A DNA stretch of 64,000 nt from Pseudomonas fluorescens (GCF_018614655.1 NZ_JAGGOG010000013.1:124001-188000); one strand, 5' to 3'; numbered from the stretch's first letter, positions 44,872 to 54,635 are shown. A program made the numbers and translations. The notes: generated by a model from the letters alone, not told the origin.

Positions 44872-45720
44872 ATGCTTGTTCCATTTCTAATCATGCTGCG
44901 CGAAGGGATTGAAGCGGCATTGATCGTTGGCATCATCGCCAGTTACCTGAAACAGACAGGTCGCGGTCAGTGGATGCCCGCCGTGTGGATCGGCGTATTC
45001 CTCGCCGCTGCGCTGGCGTTGCTGGTCGGTGGTGGCCTGGAACTGATGAGCGCGGAGTTTCCGCAAAAGCAGCAGGAATTGTTTGAGGGCATTGTCGGCC
45101 TGGTCGCCGTGGGTATTCTCAGTTCCATGGTGTTCTGGATGCGCAAAGTGGCGCGCTCCATCAAGCATTCCCTGCATCAATCCCTCGATCATGCGCTGAC
45201 CGGTTCCAAACATCAGGTAACGGCCCTGATCGCCATGGTGTTTTTCGCGGTAGCCCGGGAAGGCCTGGAAACGGTGTTCTTCCTGCTCGCCGTGTTCCAG
45301 CAGAGCGAAGGTCCGGCCGCGCCCATCGGCGCCCTGCTCGGCCTGATCCTGGCGATCATCGTCGGCTTCCTGATCTATACCGGCAGCATGCGCCTGAACC
45401 TCGGTGCGTTTTTCCGCTGGACCGGCCTGTTCATTCTGGTAGTGGCCGCCGGCATCCTTGCCAACTCGGTGCAAGCGCTGCACGAGGCCGGGGTCTGGAA
45501 TCACCTGCAAACCGTCTTGTTCGACTTTAGCGCCAGCCTGCCCATGGACGGCCCGCTGGGCTCCGTGTTGGCCGGCATGTTCGGTTATCAGGATGCGCCA
45601 ACGTTCAGTACGTTGGGTGCCTACCTGATCTACCTGGTGGTAGCCCTGGTGATGTTCTTTCTGCCAGCGGCACCTGCCAAACCGGCCGCCAGCAGTCCTT
45701 CTTCCGTTTCCAACCAGTAA
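44872..45720 (+). CDS. efeU: EfeU/Ftr1-type iron permease
   Basis: A 282-residue inner-membrane permease with seven predicted membrane helices. The two REGLE-like motifs that carry iron are MLREGIEAAL near the N terminus and AREGLETVFF mid-protein. ATG at 44872 gives MLVPFLIMLREGIEAA, matching the E. coli EfeU start. An upstream ATG at 44854 is possible; the ribosome site is weak for both. It is first of the efeU-efeO-efeB-efeM cluster behind a Fur-like site. It imports iron with the help of EfeO and EfeB. Confidence 0.93.
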   Translation: MLVPFLIMLREGIEAALIVGIIASYLKQTGRGQWMPAVWIGVFLAAALALLVGGGLELMSAEFPQKQQELFEGIVGLVAVGILSSMVFWMRKVARSIKHSLHQSLDHALTGSKHQVTALIAMVFFAVAREGLETVFFLLAVFQQSEGPAAPIGALLGLILAIIVGFLIYTGSMRLNLGAFFRWTGLFILVVAAGILANSVQALHEAGVWNHLQTVLFDFSASLPMDGPLGSVLAGMFGYQDAPTFSTLGAYLIYLVVALVMFFLPAAPAKPAASSPSSVSNQ

Positions 45721-45730
45721 GGACCGTCTC

Positions 45731-46933
45731 TTGTCCAACCAATCCCCTCAACCGGCCTCGCCTCCCCGCGCCCTGCGCTGGGCGGTGGCCGGCTCGGTGG
45801 TCGTGATGATCGCCGCCGGAGGCCTGTTTTACTATGCCTCGCAACTGGCCGCAGCCAAGCGTCAGGTTAACCACAACGAAATCGCTGTGACCATCCACGC
45901 CCATAGCTGCGAACCCAACGCGCTGACGGTCCCGGCAGGTCGTGCCAGCTTTCGTATCATCAACCGCTCGGACCGGGCAGTGGAATGGGAAATTCTTGAC
46001 GGTGTGCTGGTGGTTGAAGAGCGGGAAAACATCGCGCCCGGCCTGAGCCAAGTGATCAACGCCAATCTGTTGCCGGGCGACTACGCAATCACCTGCGGCC
46101 TGCTGAGCAATCCGCGCGGCACCTTGCATGTAACACCCACCGCCGAGTCGGACGCCCAAGCCAAGGCCAAGCCATCGATGGTGGCCTTTATCGGGCCGCT
46201 GTCTGAATTCCGCGTTTACCTGAGCGGCCAGGGCGGCGCATTGATCAAGGCCGTCAGCGCCCTTGATCAGGCTATCGCAGCCGGCGACCTGAGCCATGCC
46301 CAGGCACTCTACGTACCGGCCCGCGAGGCTTATCAGCGCCTGGCTCCTGCCTCGCAACGCCTGGCGGAACTGGATAACGCCATCAACGCCCGTGCCGATT
46401 ACTTCGAAAAGCGCGAGCAGGATCCGGCGTTCAGCGGTTTCCACCGCATTGAATACGCGCTGTTCCAGCAACGTAGCACTGACGGTCTGACGCCAATTGG
46501 CCAGCGTTTGCTGACCGACGTCACCACCCTCAAGCAACAGTTGCTGGCCCAGTCGCTGCCACCGGAACAACTGGTGAGCATCCTGGTGCGCAACCTCAAC
46601 AGCCTGGCCGACGTTCGCGCCGCCAGCGGTGAAGAGGAGCGCTACAGCCATATCGACCTCAACGGTTTTGCCGCCAATCTGGATGTCACCCGCAAGGTGG
46701 TCGACCTGATGCGGCCGCTGCTGAGCAAATCCGCCGCGGACCTGTTGCCGGGGATCGACAGTGCCCTTACCGCCTTCGACGCCGAACTCGAAGGTTTGAA
46801 AGTCGATAACCACTACACCACGTATGACAGCGTCACGGCCGATCAGCGCAAGCAGATCGCCGACAAGGCCAAGGCTCTGGCCGTTGCACTCGATGGAATC
46901 GATCCCGCCCTTGGCCTTTCCGGCCTACAGTGA
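45731..46933 (+). CDS. efeO: EfeO-type protein: cupredoxin plus M75 domain
   Basis: A 400-residue periplasmic/membrane-anchored partner of EfeU. An N-terminal membrane segment (about 17-36) is followed by a cupredoxin-like domain (about 50-135; HAHSCEPNALTVPAG..., TCGLLSNPRGTLHVTP). A C-terminal M75 domain has the [10 protein letters not shown] motif with HxxE at 238-241. The start is TTG at 45731 with AAGGA eight bases upstream; no ATG exists until about 45808, which would delete part of the membrane segment. TTG starts are rare. Eleven bases follow the efeU stop. Confidence 0.9.
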   Translation: MSNQSPQPASPPRALRWAVAGSVVVMIAAGGLFYYASQLAAAKRQVNHNEIAVTIHAHSCEPNALTVPAGRASFRIINRSDRAVEWEILDGVLVVEERENIAPGLSQVINANLLPGDYAITCGLLSNPRGTLHVTPTAESDAQAKAKPSMVAFIGPLSEFRVYLSGQGGALIKAVSALDQAIAAGDLSHAQALYVPAREAYQRLAPASQRLAELDNAINARADYFEKREQDPAFSGFHRIEYALFQQRSTDGLTPIGQRLLTDVTTLKQQLLAQSLPPEQLVSILVRNLNSLADVRAASGEEERYSHIDLNGFAANLDVTRKVVDLMRPLLSKSAADLLPGIDSALTAFDAELEGLKVDNHYTTYDSVTADQRKQIADKAKALAVALDGIDPALGLSGLQ

Positions 46934-46945
46934 AGACCCCGTTAA

Positions 46946-48256
46946 ATGAGTGATTCAGATCAGTGCTCCTTCAACCCTCAGCGTCGTCGCGTATTGCTGG
47001 GCATGGCCGCCACCGGTGCAGCGATTGCCGGCAGCAGCCTGAGCTGCCCGGCAATGGCCGCCGGCGCCGCCCAAGTCACCACTGCGCCGAGTAGTAGCAA
47101 AACCCAGGACCACCACGACTTCCACGGCAAGCATCAGACCGGCATCGTCACCCCGCGCCCGGCCTGCGGCATGCTCGTTTCCTTCGATGTGCTGGCCGGT
47201 GACCGTGAGGATCTTACGCGGTTGTTCCGTACCCTGAACGAGCGCATCAGCTTCCTGATGACCGGCGGCACCGTACCGCAAGTCGACCCGAAACTGCCGC
47301 CTACCGACTCAGGGATCCTCGGACCTGTGGTGACACCGGACAACCTGACCATCACCGTCTCGGTGGGCGAGTCGCTGTTCGATGAGCGCTTCGGCCTGAC
47401 CCGCGCCAAGCCCAAACGCCTGATCCGTATGGTCGGCTTCCCCAACGATGCTCTGGAACCGGCCCAGTGCCACGGCGACTTGAGCCTGCAGTTCAGTTCC
47501 AACACTCCGGATACCAACATCCATGCCCTGCGCGACATCGTGAAAAACCTGCCGGACCTGCTGCTGGTGCGCTGGAAACAGGAAGGTAGCGTGCCGCCCC
47601 AGGCACCCGCCCGCCCCGGCGAGCCTGCCCAGAGTGCACGCAACTTTCTCGGTTTTCGTGACGGCTCGGCCAACCCCGACTCCAACGACAACAAGACCAT
47701 GGACCAGATTGTCTGGGTCCAGCCCGGCAGCGACGAACCCACCTGGGCGGCCAATGGCAGCTACCAGGCCGTGCGGATCATCCGCAACTTTGTCGAGCGC
47801 TGGGACCGCACCCCGTTGCAGGAGCAGGAAAGCATCATCGGCCGGGTCAAGGCCAGTGGCGCCCCCATGGACGGTCAGAAAGAAACCCAGGTCCCCGATT
47901 ACAGCAAGGACCCGCAAGGCAAGTTGACCAAGCTCGATGCCCATATTCGCCTGGCCAACCCGCGTACCCGCGAGACCCAGGCCAACCTGATCCTGCGTCG
48001 GCCGTTCAACTACTCCAATGGGGTCAACAAAAATGGTCAGTTGGACATGGGGCTGTTGTTCATCTGCTACCAGGCTGACCTGGAGAAAGGCTTTATCAGC
48101 GTGCAAACAAGGCTCAACGGCGAGCCCCTGGAGGAATACCTGAAACCGGTCGGCGGCGGTTACTTCTTCACCCTGCCGGGCGTTACCGGGCCCCAGGATT
48201 TCATTGGGCGCACGTTGCTGGATGCCACGCACCTGCAAACCACTGCCAATACCTAA
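46946..48256 (+). CDS. efeB: Tat-exported dye-decolourising haem peroxidase
   Basis: A 436-residue DyP peroxidase. A Tat signal (QRRRVLLGMAATGAAIAGSS) has twin arginines at 13-15. The GFRDG motif at 236-240 carries the catalytic Asp239. The proximal haem His333 is in DAHIRLANPR, and a distal Arg is in LRRPFNYS. In the E. coli system EfeB oxidises ferrous iron and has been proposed to extract iron from haem. It lies 12 bp after efeO and 27 bp before efeM. An SD is not strong. Confidence 0.94.
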   Translation: MSDSDQCSFNPQRRRVLLGMAATGAAIAGSSLSCPAMAAGAAQVTTAPSSSKTQDHHDFHGKHQTGIVTPRPACGMLVSFDVLAGDREDLTRLFRTLNERISFLMTGGTVPQVDPKLPPTDSGILGPVVTPDNLTITVSVGESLFDERFGLTRAKPKRLIRMVGFPNDALEPAQCHGDLSLQFSSNTPDTNIHALRDIVKNLPDLLLVRWKQEGSVPPQAPARPGEPAQSARNFLGFRDGSANPDSNDNKTMDQIVWVQPGSDEPTWAANGSYQAVRIIRNFVERWDRTPLQEQESIIGRVKASGAPMDGQKETQVPDYSKDPQGKLTKLDAHIRLANPRTRETQANLILRRPFNYSNGVNKNGQLDMGLLFICYQADLEKGFISVQTRLNGEPLEEYLKPVGGGYFFTLPGVTGPQDFIGRTLLDATHLQTTANT

Positions 48257-48283
48257 AACAAACCCCACAGCGGAAACCGTCCC

Positions 48284-49102
48284 ATGAAAAAGTCGTCTCT
48301 CGCGTTGTCGTTGTTAATGGCCCTGTCTGCGCAGGCGGCCTTCGCCGCGACGGCACCACTGGACCTGGTTGGCCCGGTATCGGACTACAAGATCTACGTC
48401 ACCGAAGAAATTGGTGAGCTGGTGACTCAGACACAGGCGTTCACCGACGCCGTGAAAAAAGGCGACCTGGCGACTGCCAAGAAGCTCTACGCGCCGACCC
48501 GCGTCCACTATGAATCCATTGAGCCCATCGCCGAGCTGTTCAGCGACCTCGACGCGTCTATCGACTCCCGGGTCGACGACCACGAAAAAGGCGTAGAAGC
48601 CGAGGACTTCACAGGCTTCCACCGCATCGAGTACGCACTGTTCTCCAAGAACACCACCGAAGGCCTGGGTGCCCTGGCCGACAAGCTGAACAGCGACGTC
48701 AAAGACCTGAAAACCCGTGTCGACGGTCTGACCTTCCCGCCTGAAAAAGTCGTCGGCGGTGCCGCTGCGCTGTTGGAAGAAGTCGCCGCCACCAAGATCT
48801 CCGGTGAAGAGGACCGCTACAGCCACACTGACCTGTATGACTTCCAGGGCAACATTGACGGCGCGAAGAAAATCGTCGACCTGTTCCGTCCGCAGATTGA
48901 GCAGCAAGACAAGGGGTTTGTCGCCAAAGTCGACAAGAACTTCGCCGCCGTAGACAAGATCCTGGCCAAGTACAAAACCAGGGATGGCGGATTTGAAACC
49001 TACGACAAGGTCAAGGAAAACGACCGCAAGGCCTTGGTTGGTCCGGTCACTACCCTGGCGGAAGACCTGTCGACCCTGCGTGGCAAGCTGGGTTTGAACT
49101 GA
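48284..49102 (+). CDS. efeM: EfeM/Algp7-type periplasmic M75 protein (no cupredoxin)
   Basis: A 272-residue periplasmic protein with a signal peptide (1-21). It contains only the M75 domain, with [10 protein letters not shown] (HxxE at 113-116) and [21 protein letters not shown]. This is the EfeM form of P. syringae and Sphingomonas Algp7, which lacks the cupredoxin domain of EfeO. Here both forms lie in one operon. It may shuttle or deliver iron to EfeU. It is the last gene; a ctctcg/cgagag hairpin follows at 49117-49141. Confidence 0.9.
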   Translation: MKKSSLALSLLMALSAQAAFAATAPLDLVGPVSDYKIYVTEEIGELVTQTQAFTDAVKKGDLATAKKLYAPTRVHYESIEPIAELFSDLDASIDSRVDDHEKGVEAEDFTGFHRIEYALFSKNTTEGLGALADKLNSDVKDLKTRVDGLTFPPEKVVGGAAALLEEVAATKISGEEDRYSHTDLYDFQGNIDGAKKIVDLFRPQIEQQDKGFVAKVDKNFAAVDKILAKYKTRDGGFETYDKVKENDRKALVGPVTTLAEDLSTLRGKLGLN

Positions 49103-49116
49103 GGTTTGTGCAACCA

Positions 49117-49141
49117 GCCTCTCGCCCGGTCAGGACGAGAG
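49117..49141. terminator. Hairpin after efeM
   Basis: cctctcg and cgagagg with an 11-base loop. No U-run follows on the plus strand. It lies between the convergent ends of efeM and the large orphan gene, whose stop is 12 bases away. Confidence 0.5.
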
Positions 49142-49152
49142 GTCTAACAGGT

Positions 49153-52100
49153 TTACCTCGTTAGCGTATCAGGTGCAGCATCAACCAAGGGTGTACCGAA
49201 AGGTTTGCCGCTACGCGGATCAATGGCGTACCAAAACCCACGGTGCTGAACCTTCTGTATACCTGTGCCATCGCTCACTTTGTGCACCTCGGCGCTGTGA
49301 CCGGCAGCAACCATCCAATAGCACCGCAGCTTTTCCTCCACAGTAATCAGATACGGCGTCATTTTCCCCAACTTTACCGTCCCGCTCGCCAGCAGGTGAG
49401 GCAGCTTGATGAGCCCGCGGGTTGCCGCTTTGGTCAGCGCTGCATAGCCATCCAGCGGATTGAGGCCGGCACTGACGAACAACACGCTTTCTTTGACGAA
49501 GTCAAATGCCCGGTCGCTTAACGCCACCGGGGGCTTTGCCCACGCCAGCGTTGGCGTGAGGGGAGCTACAGAGGGTCGAAGGCGGCCAATCACCCCAACC
49601 AATGGATTAGGTGTCAGGACTTTTGCAGAACGAATCAGTGCCCGCGCTTGCCCTGCCACACCGATTGCCACGCCCACCAGATCCACGGCCAGGCTAGTAA
49701 ATCCCTTGCCAATATTGCCTGCGGCGAACTCTTGATAGGCACCCACAAATGGCACCAGCCCCAGCAAAATATTGTGATCACGTGCGATTGCTTCTCGACG
49801 CTGTTCCAGGGGAAGTTGTTCCCGAGCCCTTTCAAGCAGGCTTGCCTGCGTCTCATAAAAATTGCCTTCGACAATTTTTCGGGTGATGTTTGCAATCCTC
49901 GCTGAGGAATAGCTGTTGGGGACGAACGTCGCCAAGGTATGCCCCCCGGGTAGTGATCGACCCGCAATACGGCCGCCGAGCGGCTCAATAATCACCTTGG
50001 AGGAAATGGCATTCGGCCGAGGAGCCGATCCAGTGGAGTACGCACTGAAATCGATCAGCACGCGGGTACCCCGCCGAACAGGAAGATAGACAGGACCGCG
50101 GGGTGACGGATATTTTTCACGCTTTATCACGCCATTCAAGTCAGGCGCCTCAGGCAAGTCATCGCGTCTGATGATCTTTCCACTGGCAAAGACCTCGTAA
50201 TAACAGACCTTGTTTTCAGACTCGGCACGTAACAACGTGCCTTGGCGCGCCCGAGTGGCGGCCCGCTTTTCGTCAGTTTCCTGCGCCATCGTTTCACCTG
50301 TTTCCCCACGCAAGGTGAACAATTCGACATCCCCCAACTCCAGGCGTTGGCGATCAACCAGCGGCAGCTCGGCAATCATCAATTTGAGCTTGGTCGCGTA
50401 AGCCTCCTTGAGTTGTTTGTGATGATTGTTGACAGCGGGCACCAGCAAATCGTCAAGCGGGGGCAGACGACGAATTCGGGCCTCCAGCTCTTCGCGTTTT
50501 TGTGCAGGGGCTTCAGGTGCCTGATATTGCCTGAACGGCGTAGAGGCTGGCTTGCCTCCGGTTTCAGGCACATCGCGGGTCAAGACCCACTTTCCCGGTG
50601 TCAGGTCGCCGGTCATGTAGGTCTCGATAATGGAGCGCGTCCTGGGTTCGGATACCCCCATGTTCCTGCGCAACTGCGCATCGGCGATCTGCACGGTCAT
50701 GGCTTCAAGTTCAGCGACCGTAGTCCCGAGAAAGACCTTGAGCAGTTCCTTTATAGCCAGTGATCTACGAGTCGGCAACGCGGTAGCGGCCTTGGCAAAC
50801 GCTGCACTGGCCTCTTCACGCTGTTTGAAGAAGGCCTGACTGGCATCCTGAATGTCGTGCCGGGAATATTCACCATCACTGCGCTTGCGAATGACCCCGT
50901 TGAGCACGCCCCAATCGGCCATGATCTTGATTCCCTGCAATTGCATCAACGTTTGCTGCGCCTCGCTGGTGGGGCTCAAGGTCGTCAGGGCGGTGACTTG
51001 CTCCTCGTTCATCGCCCGCGATGTTCCGGGGGCATGACTGTCGGCCATCGCACAGCCCAGACGCAGCTCCATCCAGGCCGGAGTGCCGATATGCACCGCC
51101 TCGGGTACATCCCGGACCAGAAACTCCGGCGCCGCCTGGGCCAGGCAAAGATGAGCAGCCAGCACCGCCATTTTCGGATCCAGCCCCTTCTTCTCATGCA
51201 GGTGCTTTTCAATATCAGCCCGCACAGCACCTAATGAACGCCCCATGTTGGCGGGCTGATAAATCTCATACCCAGCCACTTCACCGGGCTTGCCGGGATC
51301 GACGTGGAGTTTGATCGCTGCAATGACCAATTGCTGGCGGACTTCCTTTGACAGCCCTGGCCCGCCGTGAGTCGCACCGTACCAATTCACCGCCCTGCCC
51401 AGTTGCGCACTGAGCTCCTGTAGGGCTGCGAGCTCGTCCCTGAGGGCATCCGACTCCTCGACATAATGGGTGAAATCACGCCAGCCACCGACAGGTGTCA
51501 ATTGCTCGAACTTGCCCTCCGATATCCGAAAAGGCAAACCAGACCAACCTGCACCCTCGTCGCTGAGCAACTTGTGCATTGGCGGTAACTCGGTAAAACG
51601 CCGCAGTCGCTCGCGGGCCTCGTGGTCATCTTTGGCCAACGGTGATCCCGGCGACAGCTCGCTCGCGTATGAGGACCAATCGACAGGACTCCCGTCCGGC
51701 AAATCGGCAACCAGCAAAGAGAGCCGCTCAGCCAGGCTCTGGCGTTCTTGCAGATCGCTGATCGTCTGCCTGGCGCAATCAAGAGCGGCATTCCGACGGC
51801 TAAGGTCCTCGGCAGGCAGGGAAAGACCATCGGTGCGCAGCCGGCTAATGAGCAAATCGACGTCTTCCTGCGAGTCGGGTGTTTGCAGGTTAAAGGCGTG
51901 CATCACAACGTCGCGGGGCACCCAGTGGTCATCATCTCCCACATAGTTCAGCCCTTGATCCGTCGGGTCCAGCAGCTCGCGAATCCCACGCAGTTTCACC
52001 GAAGCCTGCCACCATCCTGAATCGTCCGCAGTGGTGAACTTCACGGCGGTACGAATACCGTTGTTGTCGGCGTAGCCTTCAATGAAATCCTTGTGCAGGT

Positions 52101-52410
52101 TGATCTTGGCTGTTTCCAGGCCTTTGCTTTTTATCCAGTACTGTAGCTCAGGCTGGTTCAGCATCTGCTGGTAGACGGTCAACAACGGCGACAACGTGCT
52201 GCCCGCGGGTACTTGCACCATGGAATATCCGCTCGTTAACGCGGTGCTCAGTCGCTCGGCGAGGATGGCATCCGCAGCGGCGCGGTCATGGGTCTCGTTG
52301 TGAGCAGAGCGTCTGATGCGTGGTATCAGTTGGGGAAGTGGCGTCGATAGAAGCGGGTGAGCGGCGGCGCTCGGAAAGGTGTGCCGGGTATTGGTTATTT
52401 GCATCGGCAT
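49153..52410 (-). CDS. Large orphan protein, resembles pseudomonad toxin-like (dermonecrotic/DUF6543) proteins
   Basis: A 1085-residue protein (1087 from the first ATG). I do not recognise a fully characterised family. The layout resembles large toxin-like proteins of Pseudomonas. There is a long soluble N-terminal region (about 1-780) without signal peptide. A short amphipathic/hydrophobic region follows (about 880-945: NILLGLVPFVGAYQEFAAGN, FTSLAVDLVGVAIGVAGQARAL). The C-terminal tail of about 100 residues includes YLITVEEKLRCYWMVAAGHSAEV and RGFWYAIDPRSGKPFGTPL. The second ATG (52410) has GAGGA seven bases upstream; the first (52416) has it only one base away. No immunity-like gene or export system is beside it. 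A toxin role is inference only. Confidence 0.65.
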   Translation of the reverse strand: MPMQITNTRHTFPSAAAHPLLSTPLPQLIPRIRRSAHNETHDRAAADAILAERLSTALTSGYSMVQVPAGSTLSPLLTVYQQMLNQPELQYWIKSKGLETAKINLHKDFIEGYADNNGIRTAVKFTTADDSGWWQASVKLRGIRELLDPTDQGLNYVGDDDHWVPRDVVMHAFNLQTPDSQEDVDLLISRLRTDGLSLPAEDLSRRNAALDCARQTISDLQERQSLAERLSLLVADLPDGSPVDWSSYASELSPGSPLAKDDHEARERLRRFTELPPMHKLLSDEGAGWSGLPFRISEGKFEQLTPVGGWRDFTHYVEESDALRDELAALQELSAQLGRAVNWYGATHGGPGLSKEVRQQLVIAAIKLHVDPGKPGEVAGYEIYQPANMGRSLGAVRADIEKHLHEKKGLDPKMAVLAAHLCLAQAAPEFLVRDVPEAVHIGTPAWMELRLGCAMADSHAPGTSRAMNEEQVTALTTLSPTSEAQQTLMQLQGIKIMADWGVLNGVIRKRSDGEYSRHDIQDASQAFFKQREEASAAFAKAATALPTRRSLAIKELLKVFLGTTVAELEAMTVQIADAQLRRNMGVSEPRTRSIIETYMTGDLTPGKWVLTRDVPETGGKPASTPFRQYQAPEAPAQKREELEARIRRLPPLDDLLVPAVNNHHKQLKEAYATKLKLMIAELPLVDRQRLELGDVELFTLRGETGETMAQETDEKRAATRARQGTLLRAESENKVCYYEVFASGKIIRRDDLPEAPDLNGVIKREKYPSPRGPVYLPVRRGTRVLIDFSAYSTGSAPRPNAISSKVIIEPLGGRIAGRSLPGGHTLATFVPNSYSSARIANITRKIVEGNFYETQASLLERAREQLPLEQRREAIARDHNILLGLVPFVGAYQEFAAGNIGKGFTSLAVDLVGVAIGVAGQARALIRSAKVLTPNPLVGVIGRLRPSVAPLTPTLAWAKPPVALSDRAFDFVKESVLFVSAGLNPLDGYAALTKAATRGLIKLPHLLASGTVKLGKMTPYLITVEEKLRCYWMVAAGHSAEVHKVSDGTGIQKVQHRGFWYAIDPRSGKPFGTPLVDAAPDTLTR

Positions 52411-52524
52411 ATTCATGTCCTCTTCGGCTGAGTCCCTGAAAATAGGATCCGTGCCTCCCTGAACGGTAATCGGCAGTGTATGAAGCCTACCGCCCTACTG
52501 CCTGTACTCCCCTTCCGAAAGCAT

Positions 52525-52558
52525 AAAGGGATGACGGAGCGCGCCCCGTCATCCCTTT
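52525..52558. terminator. Strong symmetrical hairpin after pssA
   Basis: aaagggatgacgg and ccgtcatcccttt form a 13-bp perfect stem with an eight-base loop, so the RNA from either strand ends in U-rich sequence. It is 46 bp beyond the pssA stop. Confidence 0.85.
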
Positions 52559-52603
52559 ACTTGTCCTGCTGTTCATTGCCAGCCAGTTAGGCGGCAAACG
52601 GCG

Positions 52604-53947
52604 TTACAGTATCCGATACAACAACCGCTCGATCCGTACACGGCTGACTCGACGCAAGAACTTACCGACAGCCTCCGGGTACTCCAGCAACGTCTGCAAC
52701 TGCTGATAGCGCTCGATCCGCGTGGTGTGCTTGAAAATTTCGGCGAGTTCAATTCGCCGCGGCTCCTGCCACTCACCCTTGGGATCATCGATCAACAAGC
52801 CGTTTTCCAGGTCCAGGCGGAACGCCCGTGGATTGAGGTTGCTGCCGGTGAGCAACGTGTAGCGCTGGTCGACCCACATGCCCTTGAGGTGGTAGGTATT
52901 ATCGCCGTCGTGCCACAAGTGCAGGTTCAACTGACCGCTGTCGATCATCGGCTGGTGACGCTTGGCAAAGCGCCGCAGGCTGATTTCATACAGGTAGGGC
53001 AGCGCGGCGATCACCTTGAACGGCTCGCTGGGCGGGATGTAGAAATCGTTGGCGGTCTTGTCGCCAACGATGATGTCGATCTTCACCCCGCGCGCCAGGG
53101 CGCGGTTGATTTCCCGGGTCACCGGCAACGGCAGATTGAAGTATGGGGTGCAGATGGTCAGTTGATGCTGGGCGCTGGCGATCAGTTCGCAGATCACCCT
53201 GCTCAGCGGGTTGTTCTTGCCGACGCCCAGCAACGGACTGACCGACAAGTTGCCGCTGGCCACGCTGCCGGTGCTGGTGTCATAGGCCGCATGCTTCAGG
53301 CGACTGCGCAGGTCGCCAATGTCATTGCGCAAACTGCGGGTGCTCGGCAGGTTCGGCAGGTCCAGGCGATGCACGGCCTTGGAGGCCACCAGGCCGTGCT
53401 CCACCAGGTGCTGCATCGAGTCGGCCAGCGCCTTGTTGTGAATCAGGTGATAGCGGTCGAAGCGGTACTTGTCGAACTTGTGCAGGTACACGTTGTTGAG
53501 GCTCGCGCCGCTGTACAGCACGCAGTCATCAATGACAAAGCCCTTGAGGTGCAGCACGCCAAACAGTTCGCGGGTTTGCACCGGTACGCCGTATACCGGT
53601 ACTTCGCTGTTGTGGGACTGGGTCATGGCCTGATACCAGGCGCTGTTGCCCGGCTGCTTGCCGGCACCGATCAAGCCGCGTTGGGCCCGCAGCCAGTCGA
53701 CCACCACGACGATATCCAGCTCGGGCCGCGCGGCTTTGGCGGCGTGCAAGGCATCGTATATTTCCTGCCCTGCCTCATCCTGTTGCAGGTAAAGCGCAAC
53801 GATGTAGATGCGCTGGGTAGCCTGGGGGATTTTTTCCAGCAGGCAACGGCGAAACTCGGCGGCGCCGCAGAGCACGCCGATGGCCTCGGGAGTGAGAGGA
53901 AAACCGCGCAGCTTGGGCAACAGGGAGCGTTTGAAGAACGACGGCAT
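52604..53947 (-). CDS. pssA: CDP-diacylglycerol-serine O-phosphatidyltransferase
   Basis: A 447-residue phospholipase D-superfamily enzyme making phosphatidylserine from CDP-diacylglycerol and serine, the first step to phosphatidylethanolamine. It is very like E. coli PssA. The two HKD motifs are GVLHLKGFVIDD and TYHLKGMWVDQRYTLLTGSN, together with LYSGASLNNVYLHKFDKYR and VGDKTANDFYIPPSEPFKV. The start MPSFFKRSLLPKL at 53947 is preferred; the open frame extends 58 codons upstream without resemblance. It is divergent from the TetR gene. Confidence 0.95.
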   Translation of the reverse strand: MPSFFKRSLLPKLRGFPLTPEAIGVLCGAAEFRRCLLEKIPQATQRIYIVALYLQQDEAGQEIYDALHAAKAARPELDIVVVVDWLRAQRGLIGAGKQPGNSAWYQAMTQSHNSEVPVYGVPVQTRELFGVLHLKGFVIDDCVLYSGASLNNVYLHKFDKYRFDRYHLIHNKALADSMQHLVEHGLVASKAVHRLDLPNLPSTRSLRNDIGDLRSRLKHAAYDTSTGSVASGNLSVSPLLGVGKNNPLSRVICELIASAQHQLTICTPYFNLPLPVTREINRALARGVKIDIIVGDKTANDFYIPPSEPFKVIAALPYLYEISLRRFAKRHQPMIDSGQLNLHLWHDGDNTYHLKGMWVDQRYTLLTGSNLNPRAFRLDLENGLLIDDPKGEWQEPRRIELAEIFKHTTRIERYQQLQTLLEYPEAVGKFLRRVSRVRIERLLYRIL

Positions 53948-54045
53948 AGGGCTCGCAATGGGTCTAATCCGAAGAGCCCGAGAGCTTACACCATGGGTGG
54001 ACTCAGGTCTTGTTGTTGAAATGTAAAATAGCTCATTGACCAAGA

Positions 54046-54059
54046 AGAACGATCGTTCT
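54046..54059. promoter_or_regulatory. Perfect 14-bp operator-like palindrome before the TetR gene
   Basis: agaacgatcgttct, a perfect inverted repeat, lies 12 bp before the TetR start ATG. It is typical of a TetR-family self-operator and could also affect pssA, whose start lies about 100 bp away on the other strand. Confidence 0.75.
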
Positions 54060-54071
54060 ACTGTGTGCTGC

Positions 54072-54635
54072 ATGAACGATATGACTAGCAATGAAACCCG
54101 CGACATCATCTTGGATGTCACCGAAAAGTTGATCTATAAAAGTGGCATCGCTGCCACGGGCATGGATCTTCTGGTGAAGACCGCCGGCGTCTCCAGAAAG
54201 AGTATCTACCGTTACTTCGTCAACAAGGACGAGCTGGTGCTCGCCGCCTTGCAGCGCCGCGATGAACGCTGGATGCAGTGGCTACGCAATGAGGTGGCGC
54301 GTAACGAAACCACGGACGGGCGCCTGCTGGCACTGTTCAGTACGCTCAAGACCTGGTTCGGCTCGGCCGATTTTCGCGGCTGTGCGTTCATCAACACCAG
54401 CGGCGAGACCGGCAACCCCCAGGACCCGGTGCGTCTGCTGGCCAAGGCCCATAAACAAAAACTGCTCGAGTACGTCCTTGAGCTGTGTAAAGCACATGGC
54501 ACCCCCGACCCGGAACGACAGGCCGCGCAACTGCTGATCCTGATCGATGGCGCCATTACCGTTGCGCTGATCTCAGGTGATTCAACCGCCGCCGATAATG
54601 CGCAATACATGGCGCAAACGTTATTGAAACTTTGA
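54072..54635 (+). CDS. TetR-family transcriptional regulator
   Basis: A 187-residue repressor. The N-terminal helix-turn-helix ILDVTEKLIYKSGIAATGMD ... GVSRKSIYRYFVNKDELVLAAL is typical, followed by a ligand-binding helical core. Starts at 54072 (MNDMTSN) or 54081 (MTSNETR) are possible; an upstream TTG at 54036 would place the start in the operator. It lies 48 bp before the DUF1348 gene, which it probably controls together with itself. Confidence 0.88.
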   Translation: MNDMTSNETRDIILDVTEKLIYKSGIAATGMDLLVKTAGVSRKSIYRYFVNKDELVLAALQRRDERWMQWLRNEVARNETTDGRLLALFSTLKTWFGSADFRGCAFINTSGETGNPQDPVRLLAKAHKQKLLEYVLELCKAHGTPDPERQAAQLLILIDGAITVALISGDSTAADNAQYMAQTLLKL

